NCBI GenBank assembly: GCA_963844405.1
Contig: CAWJNZ010000007.1
Coordinates: 248,001 to 312,000 of the forward strand
Origin: DASSUW01 sp963844405
GTDB lineage: Bacteria > Actinomycetota > Thermoleophilia > Solirubrobacterales > Solirubrobacteraceae
Reading direction: 5' to 3'
DNA: 64,000 nt
Shown: positions 7,622 through 17,183 of the stretch, in pieces
Layout of the letters: each line of letters begins with the position of its first letter
Numbering within the stretch: the first letter of the stretch is position 1
Notes under the pieces: generated by a model
Told to the model about the DNA's origin: nothing
Database searches by the model: none
Seen by the model: only the letters and a program-made list of their open reading frames with translations
Translations under genes and position numbers: made by a program

Positions 7622-9779
7622 CTAGGCGACCCGGAGGCGCCGCCGCGCCGTCCCGCCGCGCAGCTCCCGCACGACCGCCTGCACCAGCGCCTCGGACTCG
7701 TCGCGGCGCCCGTCGGTGACCGCGCCGACGATCCCGCGCTTGCGCCCGATCAGCTCGATCATGGTCTCGTCGATCGTCTCGGCGGCCAGCAGGTACCAGG
7801 CGGTGACGGCGTCGCGCTGGCCGATCCGGTGGCAGCGGTCCTCGGCCTGGTCGTGCATCGCCGGGGTCCACTCGAGGTCGAGGAACGCCACGTTGGAGGC
7901 GCGGGTCAGGGTGATCCCCTGGCCGCCCACCCGGGTGCCGCAGACGATCAGCTGCGGCCCGTCCGGCTCCTGGAACGCGTGCACGGCGGCCTCGCGCTGC
8001 TCCAGGGAATCAGTGCCCAGCAGATGCAGCGCGTCCGGGAAGCGGGAGACGACCAGCTCCTGCACCTCGCGCGAGCCGCAGAAGACGACCAGCGGCTCGT
8101 CGGACTCCAGGAAGTCGTGGATCCAGGCCAGCGCCGGCCCGGACTTGCCCCGCGCCGCGAGCCGCTTCAAGGCGTTCAGCTGCGCCAGCCGCTCCGCCCG
8201 CAGAGCCGCGGCCACACGCGCCTCGAGCTCGCCGAGGTCCAAGGGCTGCTCGCGCAGCCAGGCCACCACGTCCTGCTCGGCCAGCCGGTACTCGCGCTCG
8301 TTCTCCAAGGCGACCGGCACGACGACCTGCCGCTTGGCCGGCAGCTGCGGCAGCACGTCGGCCTTCAGGCGTCGGACGAAGCAGCGCCGGCGCAGGTGCC
8401 AATGGATCCGCTCCTCCGCCCCCACGCCCTGGAAGCGACGAGCGAACCGGGCGCCCGACCCGAAGTCCTCGAGCCGGCCGATCACGCGCAGCTGGGCGAT
8501 GAGCTCCTCGGCGTGGTTCATCACCGGCGTGCCGGTCAGGGCCAGCCGCAGCGCATCGTCCGAAAGCGACTCGGCCAGCTTCCGCACCGCCTGCGTCCGC
8601 TTGGCGCGCGGGTTCTTGATGTAGTGCGACTCGTCGAGCACCAGCGCGCGCGGCCGCCGCGCCGCCAGCGACACCCGGTGCGCGTAGACGATCTCGTAGT
8701 TGATGACCGTGATGTCGGCCGTCGGCGCCACGCTCCCGGTCCCGGAGACGACCGTGACCGACCGCCCCGGGCACCCAACGCTCGATCTCGCGCTTCCAGT
8801 TGAGCTTCAACGACGCCGGGCAGACGACGACCGCCGGGTACGCGTCGTCGGTCTCGAGCGCGGCCAGCGCCTGGACCGTCTTGCCGAGCCCCTGCTCGTC
8901 GGCCAGGAAGCAGCGCCTCGCGTCCAGCGCATAGACGACGCCCGCCCGCTGGAACGGCCGCAGCTCGCCCCCCAGGCGGTCCTCGATCGGGAGCTCGGGC
9001 GCCGAGTGCGCGCGCGAGCGCCGCACGCCGTCGATCGCCTCGTCGTGCTCGCGCCGCAGCCGCTCCAGCACCTCGCGGGCGATCGCCGACACCTCGACCC
9101 CGAAGGTGCGCAGGTAGTGCTCGAGCGGCTCGAGCACGTAGGGATCGACAGGCAGCGAGCGCCCGTGCGCCTCGCACGCCGGCAGCGCCAGGAAGGCGGG
9201 GATCGTCTCCGGATCCCAGTTGACGTCGAGCGTGAAGCGCGGCTCGCCGACGCTCTCCACCAGCGCCAGCGTCGCCCCCGCCGGCTCCTGGCCCACCTGC
9301 AGCCGCGTGGCGCAGCGCAGCGCGCGCTGGTCGAGCCGCGCGCCCGGCATCTCCAGCAGCTCGTCGGCCACGACCTGGGTGAACGGCAGCCACGACCGCC
9401 CGCCGGCCTCCTCGGCCACCGCGGCCAGCTCCTCGGGCAGCTCGCCCGAGATCACGTCGAGCACGAAGCGGCCCGTGCCGAGCAGCTTGCCCGCCGTCAC
9501 GCGCCCCACCCAGCCCTTGACCGCCCGGGCCAGCCACGCCTCCACGTCGGGCGCGACCGACAGCGCGGGGAAGCGCTCGAGCACGCCCTTCACGTACGGG
9601 GCGGTGGCGTCCGCCCGCGGCGCCCACCACTCCTTGACCTCCCAGTCGAACCGCCGCCCGGGGATCGAGCGCACCGCGTCGACGATGTCGGCGCGATACG
9701 GGAACGCGAAGACGACGGACTCCTGCCCGTGGCGGTTGAGCCGCAGCTCGACGTTGTGGACCGGCTCCGCGGCGCGCAT
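7622..9779 (-). CDS. SNF2-family DNA-dependent ATPase/helicase, one frameshift
   Basis: Reading through one frame break gives a protein of about 718 residues. The N-terminus (MRAAEPVHNVELRLNRHGQ) is family-specific and of unknown fold. The SNF2 ATPase core follows: Walker A DEQGLGKT near residue 285, the DESHYIK Walker B box, and ALTGTPV motif III. The C-terminal helicase lobe has VCGTRVGGQGITLTRA and DRCHRIGQ, the arginine finger region. The break is near 8772, where a run of four G appears to have one base too many: the N-terminal part stops making sense after ERWVPG and SVTVVSGTGS continues in the next frame. Role in DNA repair or transcription is inferred. The gene is divergent from the RTX gene. 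Confidence 0.75.
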
Positions 9780-9842
9780 GCGAACGGTCCACGGTAGCCG
9801 CACCGGCGGAATGAATCGCGCGCAGCCGGCGTCAGCACGGGC

Positions 9843-11543
9843 ATGACCAAGAAGAGCCTTTTCGCCGCGGCCTCGGCCGCGGCCGCCCTTGCCGCCTTCC
9901 CGGCGGCCGCCAGCGCCGCCACGGTGCAGGTGCAGGGCACGACCATCACCGTGACCGGCGACGCGACCGACGAGACGATCACGGTCGCCGACAACGGCCA
10001 GTTCATCACGGTCGACGGCGTCGCCACCACGGCCGCCGCGAACAACACGTTCGACCTCACGCTGAACGCCGGCGCCGGCAACGACACCGTCATCGTCAAC
10101 ACGGCGCAGCTGCGCATCCTCACCCTCAACGGCGAGGACGGAAACGACGCCATCACCGGCTCGCCGGACGACGACATCATCAACGGCGGCGCCGGGAACG
10201 ACACGCTGAACGGCAACGCCGGCGACGACCGCATCACCGGCAACACCGGCGCCGACACGATGAACGGCGACGCGGGCAACGACGTCATGGTCTGGAACCC
10301 GGGCGACGGCAGCGACGTCATGAACGGCGGCGCCGGCGGCGGCGACGACGCCGAGCTCAACGGCGGCAACAACCCCGAGAACTTCGCCGCCACCCCGGTC
10401 GCCGGTCGCGTGCGGTTCGAGCGCGTCAGCCCGGCGCCCTTCACGCTCGACGTCGGGCCCGACACCGAGCGTCTCGTCCTCAACGCCAACGGCGGCGACG
10501 ACACGATGGTCTCCGATCCCGCCACCCCGACCGCCATGCTCCTCAACGGCGGCACCGGCACCGACAGCCTGCAGAGCGGCGCCGGCGCCGACTTCGTCAA
10601 CGGCGGCGACGACAACGACACGCTCGACGGCGGGCCCGGGCTCGACCGCATCGTCGGCGACCGCGGCAACGACACCATGCTCGGCCGCGCCGGCGACGAC
10701 ACGCTCGTCTGGAACAACGGCGACGGCTCCGACAAGATGGACGGCGAGGACGGCCTCGACAAGATCGAGGTCAACGGCGCCGCCGCGGCCGGCGACGCCT
10801 TCGAGATCGCGCCGAACGGCCAGCGCGTCAAGTTCGACCGCACCAACCTCGGGCCGTTCACGCTCGACATCGCGACCTCCGAGGTGTTCGAGCTCAACAC
10901 CCTCGGCGGCGACGACACGCTGTCCGTGAAGCCGGGCATGCCGATGGCGGTCCAGGCCGACGGCGGCGACGGCAACGACACGCTGAACGGCGCCGAGGAG
11001 CAGGACACCTTCTTCGGCGGCCTCGGCAACGACACGCTGAACGGCGGCGGCGGCAACGACCTGCTCGACGGCCAGGACGGCGACGACACCCTGCTCGCCC
11101 GCGACGGCGTCGGCGACCTCGTGCGCGGCGGCCTCGGGACCGACTCGGCCGAGATCGACAAGGTCGACATCCACGTCGACGTCGAGAACGTCGATCGCAA
11201 GAAGTACGGCTACGAGATCGACGTGGAGAACGGCAAGGCCGAGGTCAAGTACGACCGCAAGGAGAAGCGCTACTACGCCTACGTCAAGCTCGAGGCCCCG
11301 AAGGCCGCCAAGGGCTGGCTGACGCTGGTCACGAAGAAGTACTACCGGCTCGACGGCATCAAGTACCGCCTCGTGCTCGGCAAGGCGAAGTACGACCTCG
11401 ACGCCGGCGACGAGAAGCGGATCAAGGTCCACCTCGCCAAGGGCTTCAAGTCCTACTACAAGAAGGGCAAGATCGCCGTGATCGCCGAGGCCTACGGCAA
11501 GGACGGCTCCTGGGCCGCCGAGGACTTCTCGCTGCGGCGCTAG
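9843..11543 (+). CDS. secreted RTX (hemolysin-type calcium-binding repeat) protein
   Basis: A 566-residue exported acidic protein. The signal peptide spans residues 1-26 (KKSLFAAASAAAALAAFPAA, cleavage near ASAA). The middle (about 50-430) has many GGxGxDxL-type nonapeptides such as GGAGNDTLNG and GGDGNDTLNG, which bind calcium in beta-roll structures. They are separated by repeating blocks with VWNxGDGSDxMxG and FTLDxGxxxE. The last 115 residues are a lysine- and tyrosine-rich domain without repeats (KYGYEIDVENG onwards), perhaps a wall anchor. There is no secretion operon beside it. The stop shares its bases with the convergent ppk stop (CTAG). Confidence 0.85.
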   Translation: MTKKSLFAAASAAAALAAFPAAASAATVQVQGTTITVTGDATDETITVADNGQFITVDGVATTAAANNTFDLTLNAGAGNDTVIVNTAQLRILTLNGEDGNDAITGSPDDDIINGGAGNDTLNGNAGDDRITGNTGADTMNGDAGNDVMVWNPGDGSDVMNGGAGGGDDAELNGGNNPENFAATPVAGRVRFERVSPAPFTLDVGPDTERLVLNANGGDDTMVSDPATPTAMLLNGGTGTDSLQSGAGADFVNGGDDNDTLDGGPGLDRIVGDRGNDTMLGRAGDDTLVWNNGDGSDKMDGEDGLDKIEVNGAAAAGDAFEIAPNGQRVKFDRTNLGPFTLDIATSEVFELNTLGGDDTLSVKPGMPMAVQADGGDGNDTLNGAEEQDTFFGGLGNDTLNGGGGNDLLDGQDGDDTLLARDGVGDLVRGGLGTDSAEIDKVDIHVDVENVDRKKYGYEIDVENGKAEVKYDRKEKRYYAYVKLEAPKAAKGWLTLVTKKYYRLDGIKYRLVLGKAKYDLDAGDEKRIKVHLAKGFKSYYKKGKIAVIAEAYGKDGSWAAEDFSLRR

Positions 11544-13648
11544 GCCTGAGCGGCGGCTTCGGCCGCCTGGGCGGCATGGGCCGCCATCAACTCACGCTGG
11601 ACCGAGCGCGGCTCTCCCGAGGGCCGCGTTCGCGTCCACCGGCCGTCGCCGTCGAGCTCCCACGAGTGCGTGTTGTCGGCGAAGCAGCGGTCCAGGGTGT
11701 CGAGCAGGTCGGCGCGCAGCGCGTCCTCCTGCACGGGCGCCAGCAGCTCGACCCGCGTGTCGAGGTTGCGCGGCATCAGGTCGGCCGAGCCGATGTAGAC
11801 GCGGCACTCGCCGCCCCGCTCGAACGCGTAGATCCGCGAGTGCTCGAGGAAGCGCCCGACGATCGAGACGACGCGGACGTTGTCCGACACTCCCTCCACG
11901 CGCGGCCGCAGGCAGCAGGCCCCGCGCACGTTGAGCTCGACCGGGACGCCGGCCTGCGAGGCGCGGTAGAGCGCCTGGATGCACGCCTTGTCCACCAGGG
12001 CGTTCATCTTCATCCGGATCCGGCCGCTGCCGTTCTCGCGATGGGCGGCGATCGTGCGCTCGATCTCCTCGAGGATGCCCTTGCGCATGTGGTTGGGCGC
12101 GGTCAGCACCCGCCGGTACGCGCGCGGGCGCGCGAAGCCGGTGAGGAAGTTGAACATGTCGGCGACGTCGGCACCGATCGCGTCGTCGCACGTGAGCAGG
12201 CCGAAGTCGGTGTACAGGCGCGCGGTCTTCGGGTTGTAGTTGCCGGTGCCGACGTGCACGTAGTGCCGCACGCCGTCGCCCTCGCGGCGCACCACGAGCA
12301 GGCACTTCGCGTGCGTCTTGAGCGCGGGCAGGCCGTAGACCACGTGCACGCCCGACTCCTCCATGGCGCGCGACCACTGCACGTTCGCGCGCTCGTCGAA
12401 GCGCGCCTTGACCTCCACCACGCAGACGGCCTGCTTGCCGCGCTCGGCGGCGCGGATCAGGGCCGGCACGAGCGGCGAGTCGTCGCTCGTCCGGTACACG
12501 GTCTGCTTGATCGCGAGCACGTCGGGGTCGCTGACCGCCTGCTCGACGAAGCGCTCGACCGAGCTGGCGAAGGAGTCGTACGGGTGGTGGAGCAGGAGGT
12601 CGCCGCGGCGCATGGCCGCCATCACGTCCGGCTTCTCGGACTCGTCGGCCTGCAGCCGCGGCTGGGTGACCGGCGTCCACGGCGGATCGCGCAGCTCGGG
12701 GTGGCCGGGGATCCCGACGATGTCCCACAGGTCCTCGAGGTCGAGCAGGCCCGGCACGTTGAAGACGTCCTCGGGGTCGACCTCGAGCGAGGTGGTGATC
12801 TGCTCGCGGATCACGCTGCTCATCCCGGAGCCGACCTCGACCCGCACGACGTCGCCGAACCGCCGCCGGCGCAGCTCGTCCTCGACCGCCTGCAGCAGGT
12901 CGTCCGCCTCGTCGGAGACCGTGAAGTCGGCGTCGCGGGTTACGCGGAAGACGTCGTAGTCGACGATCTCCATCCCCGGGAACAGCGTGTCGAGGTGCTT
13001 GGCGATCAGCTCCTCGAGCGGCACGAACGTGAAGCCGTCGCCGGTCGGGACGAAGCGCGGGAGCATCTCCTTCGGCACCTTCACGCGCGCGAACGTCTCG
13101 ACCGCCGTCACCGGGTCGCGCACGAGCACGCCGAGCGACAGCGAGAGGTTGGAGATGTACGGGAAGGGGCGCCCGAGGCCGACGGCCAGCGGCGTCAGCA
13201 CCGGGAAGATCTGGCGCCGGAAGCGCTCGTCGAGCGAGCGCCGCTCCTCCGGGCTCACGTCGTCGACGCTGACGATCCGGATGCCGTGCTGGGCGAGCGC
13301 GGGCCGCAGGTCGAGCTCCATGCAGCGCGTCTGGCGCTCGATGTGCTCGTGGACGCGGCGGCGGATCTCCTCGAGCGTGGAGCTCGGCGTCCGGCCGTCC
13401 TCGCGCGGCTTCTCGATGCCCGCCTCGATCTGGTCGTGCAGGCCCGCGACGCGGACCATGAAGAACTCGTCGAGGTTGGAGGAGACGATCGCGCAGAACT
13501 TCACGCGCTCGAGCAGGGGCTGCGCCTCGTCCTCGGCCAGCGCGAGCACGCGCTCGTTGAACTCCAGCCAGGAGAGCTCGCGGTTGAAGTAGAGGTCGGC
13601 GGCGGTGAGGTCGACCTCGGCGGCGGTGACCCGCTCGGTGCTGCTCAC
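11540..13648 (-). CDS. ppk1: polyphosphate kinase 1
   Basis: This 702-residue enzyme reversibly moves the terminal phosphate of ATP onto polyphosphate. The N domain begins YFNRELSWLEFNERVL and includes SSNLDEFFMVRVAG. The catalytic region has HHPYDSF, ARFDERANVQWSRAMEESG, the autophosphorylated histidine in LKTHAK (about H447) and HVGTGNYNPKTARLYTDFGL. Length and motifs match the PPK1 family well. The GTG start overlaps the stop of the upstream CHAD gene (GTGA), so it is the last gene of a coupled operon ppx-CHAD-CHAD-ppk. Confidence 0.95.
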   Translation of the reverse strand: MSSTERVTAAEVDLTAADLYFNRELSWLEFNERVLALAEDEAQPLLERVKFCAIVSSNLDEFFMVRVAGLHDQIEAGIEKPREDGRTPSSTLEEIRRRVHEHIERQTRCMELDLRPALAQHGIRIVSVDDVSPEERRSLDERFRRQIFPVLTPLAVGLGRPFPYISNLSLSLGVLVRDPVTAVETFARVKVPKEMLPRFVPTGDGFTFVPLEELIAKHLDTLFPGMEIVDYDVFRVTRDADFTVSDEADDLLQAVEDELRRRRFGDVVRVEVGSGMSSVIREQITTSLEVDPEDVFNVPGLLDLEDLWDIVGIPGHPELRDPPWTPVTQPRLQADESEKPDVMAAMRRGDLLLHHPYDSFASSVERFVEQAVSDPDVLAIKQTVYRTSDDSPLVPALIRAAERGKQAVCVVEVKARFDERANVQWSRAMEESGVHVVYGLPALKTHAKCLLVVRREGDGVRHYVHVGTGNYNPKTARLYTDFGLLTCDDAIGADVADMFNFLTGFARPRAYRRVLTAPNHMRKGILEEIERTIAAHRENGSGRIRMKMNALVDKACIQALYRASQAGVPVELNVRGACCLRPRVEGVSDNVRVVSIVGRFLEHSRIYAFERGGECRVYIGSADLMPRNLDTRVELLAPVQEDALRADLLDTLDRCFADNTHSWELDGDGRWTRTRPSGEPRSVQRELMAAHAAQAAEAAAQA

Positions 13649-14181
13649 TCCTGGGATTGTGCCCGTTCGGTGATGGCGAATGCCAGCCGTGCAGCAAATC
13701 CTTTACGTTCGTAGTCGCGCCACAGCTCGAGGAACTGCTCGAACAGCGCGGTCCGGCGCGCGCGCAGGTGCACCTGGAGCGCGACCAGCCCGGCGTAGGC
13801 GCGGCGGTTGGGCGCCCTGGCCAGCCCCTTGGCCGACTCGCCCGCCACGGCGGCGTCCTGGGTCATCAGCTCCTCCAGGAAGGCCGCCACCTCGGGCAGC
13901 TGGACGTCGCAGTCGTGAATCTCCCCCAGCAGGTCCTGGAGCTCCTTGACGAGCTTCACCGAGCTCACCGCGTAGGGCCCGAAGCAGTCCCCCGTGACCT
14001 CGAGGATGTAGCGCAGCCGCTTGGCGGCGATCCGCATGTCGTGCAGCGCGACGACCTCGTCGGGGTCGGCCGCCTTCGGCATGAAGGAGGTCAGCTCGTC
14101 GAGCCGGACGCGCACGATCCGCTCGGCGTTGTCGCCGAGCGGCGCCGCCGGCTCGAGCCCCTTGACCGTGCGGGCCTTCAC
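13645..14181 (-). CDS. CHAD domain protein (second of pair)
   Basis: A 178-residue all-helical CHAD domain. The signature helix VALHDMRIAAKRLRYILEV holds the conserved histidine and basic residues that contact polyphosphate. A second helix pair ELQDLLGEIHDCDVQL carries the usual LG-x-x-HD motif. It starts at GTG 14181 (KARTVKGLEP), overlapping the TGA of the preceding CHAD gene, and its own stop overlaps the ppk start. CHAD proteins bind polyphosphate and localise to granules; that role here is inferred from the domain and the flanking ppk and ppx. Confidence 0.85.
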   Translation of the reverse strand: MKARTVKGLEPAAPLGDNAERIVRVRLDELTSFMPKAADPDEVVALHDMRIAAKRLRYILEVTGDCFGPYAVSSVKLVKELQDLLGEIHDCDVQLPEVAAFLEELMTQDAAVAGESAKGLARAPNRRAYAGLVALQVHLRARRTALFEQFLELWRDYERKGFAARLAFAITERAQSQE

Positions 14182-14660
14182 TGCACGATCTCCTCGGCCC
14201 CGTCCGCCAGCGAGTGCAGCCGCTCGTGCAGGCGGCACTCCTCGACGTGCTCGAGCGCGGCGGAAAGCGTGATGTTGCCGGCCGCCTGGCGGGCGCGCAG
14301 GCGCTCCACCAGCGCCTCGAGACCGGGCCGGAACGCCACCTGGACGTGCTTCTCGAGCTCCTCCATGTCCTCGATGTGGACGTCGGGGTCGCGGCGCTCG
14401 CCGAGCGCGTCGGCCAGCGCCTTGACGTCGCGCAGCACGGTCTTGAAGTCGCCCTGCGGGAAGCACGGCTCGAAGATCTCCAGCACCGCGCGCAGCCGCC
14501 GCGACGCGACGCGCATGTCGTGCACGCGCTCGATGTCCGACGTGTCGAGCACGTTCTCGGCGTGCTCGAACAGCTCGTCGGCGCGCACGCGGACGATGCG
14601 GGCAGCGGCGCGCGCGTAGGGCTCGAACGGGTCGGCCTCGATGTCCGCTGCCTTCGCCAC
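14178..14660 (-). CDS. CHAD domain protein (first of pair)
   Basis: This 160-residue single CHAD domain has the motif ERVHDMRVASRRLRAVLEI at about residues 43-61, and DVKALADALGERRDPDVHIE further on. In many bacteria two such half-size units are fused in one protein of about 300 residues; here they are two separate coupled genes, so a heterodimer is plausible. GTG start at 14660, six bases after the ppx stop. The stop overlaps the next CHAD gene's GTG. Confidence 0.85.
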   Translation of the reverse strand: MAKAADIEADPFEPYARAAARIVRVRADELFEHAENVLDTSDIERVHDMRVASRRLRAVLEIFEPCFPQGDFKTVLRDVKALADALGERRDPDVHIEDMEELEKHVQVAFRPGLEALVERLRARQAAGNITLSAALEHVEECRLHERLHSLADGAEEIVQ

Positions 14661-14666
14661 CGGAGG

Positions 14667-15518
14667 CTAGAGGCTACGGGCCATGTCCAGCAGCAGGCCC
14701 TCGCGCAGGCCGCCGTGGCCGATCTGCAACGGACGGCCCAGCCGCTGGGCCGCGGCGCCGAGGATCAGGATCCCGGCCGGCAGGAGCCGGACGCGCGTGG
14801 GATCGAGCGCCAGCGCCTCCGCGAGCTCGTCGCACGGGCGCGCGCACAGCGTCTCGAGCGCGCGCGTGAGCGACGTCCGGTCTAGCGCCTCGCCGACGAG
14901 CCGGCGCAGCGAAGCGGCGCTGCCGCCGACGGCCACCGCCGCGTCGACGGGCGGGACGGTGCGGGTGGCCAGCACGTCGCGCGCGTGGTCGCGCACGGCG
15001 TCGAGCTCGCCGGGCGTCGGCGGGTCGCTGCGCAGGTAGCGCTCGGCCAGCGCGCCGGAGCCGACGAGGTACGAGGCGCACCAGCTCACCCCCTGCGCCG
15101 TCGTGCCGATCGCGATCTCGGTCGAGCCGCCGCCCACGTCGACCACGCCGACCGTCCCCGGCAGGTCGCGGCCGAGCGTCTCGGTCGCGCCGAGGAACGC
15201 CAGCCGCGCCTCCTCGTCGCCGTCGAGGATCTCGACCGGCTCGGTCATGCCCTCCAGGAACTCGTCGCGGTTCACCGCGGCGCGAATGCAGGCCGTCGCC
15301 ACCACGCGGACGCGCTCGGCGCCCGCAATGCCGGCCAGCGCGACCTGCTCGTGGACCACGCGTGCGACCTCCTCGATCTTCGCGCGCGGGATCTCGGGCG
15401 CCGTGCCGATGCGCGTGAACACGCGCTGCTGCAGCACCTCGGTGAGGCGCCCGTCCTTCACGTCGGCGACGAGCACACGGGTCGTGTTCGTGCCGATGTC
15501 GACGCACGCGCAAACCAT
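14667..15518 (-). CDS. ppx: exopolyphosphatase (Ppx/GppA family)
   Basis: A 283-residue ASKHA-fold phosphatase that removes terminal phosphate from polyphosphate. It has the N-terminal phosphate-binding loop VDIGTNTTRVLVADV, the ATACIRAAVNR segment, and the second loop VGVVDVGGGSTEIAIG. It ends with AVGGSAASLRRL and ILGAAAQRLG. It is the short, two-domain form without the C-terminal HD extension. The ATG at 15518 lies 21 bases from the divergent ABC transporter ATG. It is the first gene of the polyphosphate operon. Confidence 0.9.
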   Translation of the reverse strand: MVCACVDIGTNTTRVLVADVKDGRLTEVLQQRVFTRIGTAPEIPRAKIEEVARVVHEQVALAGIAGAERVRVVATACIRAAVNRDEFLEGMTEPVEILDGDEEARLAFLGATETLGRDLPGTVGVVDVGGGSTEIAIGTTAQGVSWCASYLVGSGALAERYLRSDPPTPGELDAVRDHARDVLATRTVPPVDAAVAVGGSAASLRRLVGEALDRTSLTRALETLCARPCDELAEALALDPTRVRLLPAGILILGAAAQRLGRPLQIGHGGLREGLLLDMARSL

Positions 15519-15539
15519 TCGGCCCGGAGGGAGGATGCC

Positions 15540-16385
15540 ATGATGGCGCGGGTGAGCACCGCAGCGGCGATCGAGGTCGACGGCCTGCGCAAGGCCTACG
15601 GCGGCCACGAGGCAGTCCGCGGCATCGCCTTCTCGGTCCGCCGCGGCGAGGTGTTCGGGCTGCTCGGGCCCAACGGCGCGGGCAAGACCACGACGGTCGA
15701 GATCCTCGAGGGCTACCGGACGCGGAGCGCCGGCGAGGTGTCGGTGCTCGGACACGACCCGGGCGCGCGGCCGGCCGAGCTGCGCGAGCGCGTCGGGATC
15801 GTGCTCCAGAGCTGCGGCACCTACCCGCACCTGAGCGTGCGCGAGACGATCGCGCACTGGGCCTCGCTGTATCCCGCGCCGCGCGAGGTCGACGAGGTGG
15901 TAGCGCTGACCGGGCTCGAGGCGGCCGCCGACCGGCGCGCGCGGACGCTGTCGGGCGGGCAGCAGCGGCGGCTCGACCTGGCGCTGGCGCTGATCGGCGA
16001 CCCCGAGCTGGTCTTCCTCGACGAGCCGACCGTCGGCTTCGACCCGGCCGCCCGCCGCGCCGCCTGGGACACCGTGCGCTCGCTGCGCGAGCTCGGCAAG
16101 ACCGTGCTGCTCACCACCCACTACCTCGACGAGGCGCAGGCGCTGGCCGACCGCGTGGCGATCATCAAGGACGGCGCCATCCTGGCCGAGGGCCCGCCGG
16201 GCGAGCTGGTGGCGGGCGCCCCGCGCTATCGCATCTCCTACCGCGGCGGCGAGCATGTGACCGACGACCCGACCGGGCTGCTGCACGAGCTGACCGCGGC
16301 GGCGCTGGCCCGCGGCGAGCGGCTGGAGGAGCTGAGCGTCACGCGGCCGTCGCTCGAGGACGTCTACCTGGAGCTGACCGAGTGA
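15540..16385 (+). CDS. ABC transporter ATP-binding protein
   Basis: A 281-residue DrrA/CcmA-type ATPase: Walker A GPNGAGKTTT, Q-loop VGIVLQSCG, signature LSGGQQRRLDLALAL, Walker B ELVFLDEP and the switch histidine in LLTTHYLDEA. The C-terminal tail ends in SLEDVYLELTE, as in ABC-2 exporters. GGAGGGAGG lies just upstream of two in-frame ATGs (15540 and 15543). It overlaps the permease gene by GTGA. The exported substrate (drug, lipid or polysaccharide) cannot be told from sequence. Confidence 0.92.
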   Translation: MMARVSTAAAIEVDGLRKAYGGHEAVRGIAFSVRRGEVFGLLGPNGAGKTTTVEILEGYRTRSAGEVSVLGHDPGARPAELRERVGIVLQSCGTYPHLSVRETIAHWASLYPAPREVDEVVALTGLEAAADRRARTLSGGQQRRLDLALALIGDPELVFLDEPTVGFDPAARRAAWDTVRSLRELGKTVLLTTHYLDEAQALADRVAIIKDGAILAEGPPGELVAGAPRYRISYRGGEHVTDDPTGLLHELTAAALARGERLEELSVTRPSLEDVYLELTE

Positions 16386-17182
16386 GCGACCACGCGCTCG
16401 AGGCCGTGCACGCGAGCGCCCCATCCCGGGGCCGGCCGTCGTGGGGCGCGACGGCCTGGCGCCAGTACCGGCTCGAGCGCCGGATGTTCTGGCGCAACCC
16501 GACCGCCGCCTTCTTCGGCTTCCTGCTGCCGCTGCTGCTGCTCGCGATGTTCGGCGCCGTCTTCTCCGGCGAGCAGGAGCAGCTCGACGTGGTCGTGCCG
16601 GGCATCGCCGGGATGAGCGTGATGGCGGCGACGTTCGTGGCGCTCGCCTACAACCTCACCTTCCTGCGCGAGCGCGGGATCCTGAAGCGGCTGCGCGGCA
16701 CGCCGCTGCCCGCGTCCGCCTACCTGGCGGGCATCGCCGCCAACGCCGTGGCCAACACGGTCGTCCAGGTCGTCGTGGTGATCGTGGCCGGGCGGGCGTT
16801 CTTCGGCATCCCGTGGCCCGACGACTGGCTCGCGCTGCTCGCCTTCCTCGCGCTCGGCGTCGTCTGCTTCGCGTCGCTCGGCGTAGCGCTCTCGCACGCG
16901 ATCCCGAACTCCGAGTCGGCGCCCGCGTACGTCAACGCCGTCTTCCTCCCGATGATCATGCTCGCCGGCGTCTTCTACGACGACGAGGACGCGCCCGCAG
17001 TGCTGCGCGACCTCGCCGAGCTGATGCCGCTCAAGCACCTGATCGACGGACTGTCGGGGGCGATGGTGCACGGCGACGGGCTCGCCGACCATGCGACGGC
17101 GCTCGTCGCCTTGTGCCTGTGGGCCGCCCTGGGCGTTGCGCTGGCCGTCCGCGGCTTCTCGTGGGAAGCCCGCCGGCACTGA
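16382..17182 (+). CDS. ABC-2 type transporter permease
   Basis: A 266-residue permease with six predicted membrane helices: FFGFLLPLLLLAMFGAVF, MSVMAATFVALAYNL, AANAVANTVVQVVVVIVAG, LALLAFLALGVVCFAS, FLPMIMLAGVFY, and the last in ATALVALCLWAALGVALAV. The ABC-2 signature region LMPLKHLIDGLSG precedes the last helix. Its GTG overlaps the ATPase stop, so the two form one exporter. The stop is one base from the stop of the convergent CAP gene. Confidence 0.9.
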   Translation: MSDHALEAVHASAPSRGRPSWGATAWRQYRLERRMFWRNPTAAFFGFLLPLLLLAMFGAVFSGEQEQLDVVVPGIAGMSVMAATFVALAYNLTFLRERGILKRLRGTPLPASAYLAGIAANAVANTVVQVVVVIVAGRAFFGIPWPDDWLALLAFLALGVVCFASLGVALSHAIPNSESAPAYVNAVFLPMIMLAGVFYDDEDAPAVLRDLAELMPLKHLIDGLSGAMVHGDGLADHATALVALCLWAALGVALAVRGFSWEARRH

Positions 17183-17183
17183 C

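Noticed and set aside
8010..11432. A very long minus-strand open frame opposite the RTX gene and continuing into the SNF2 gene
   Set aside because: Opposite the RTX repeats the frame gives low-complexity valine/alanine-rich translation (a shadow of GGxGxD repeats). Only its SNF2 part is real coding.
11576..13714. Plus-strand frame of over 700 codons opposite ppk
   Set aside because: Ppk has clear conserved motifs on the minus strand; the opposite frame is Arg/Val/His-rich without domains, a high-GC shadow.
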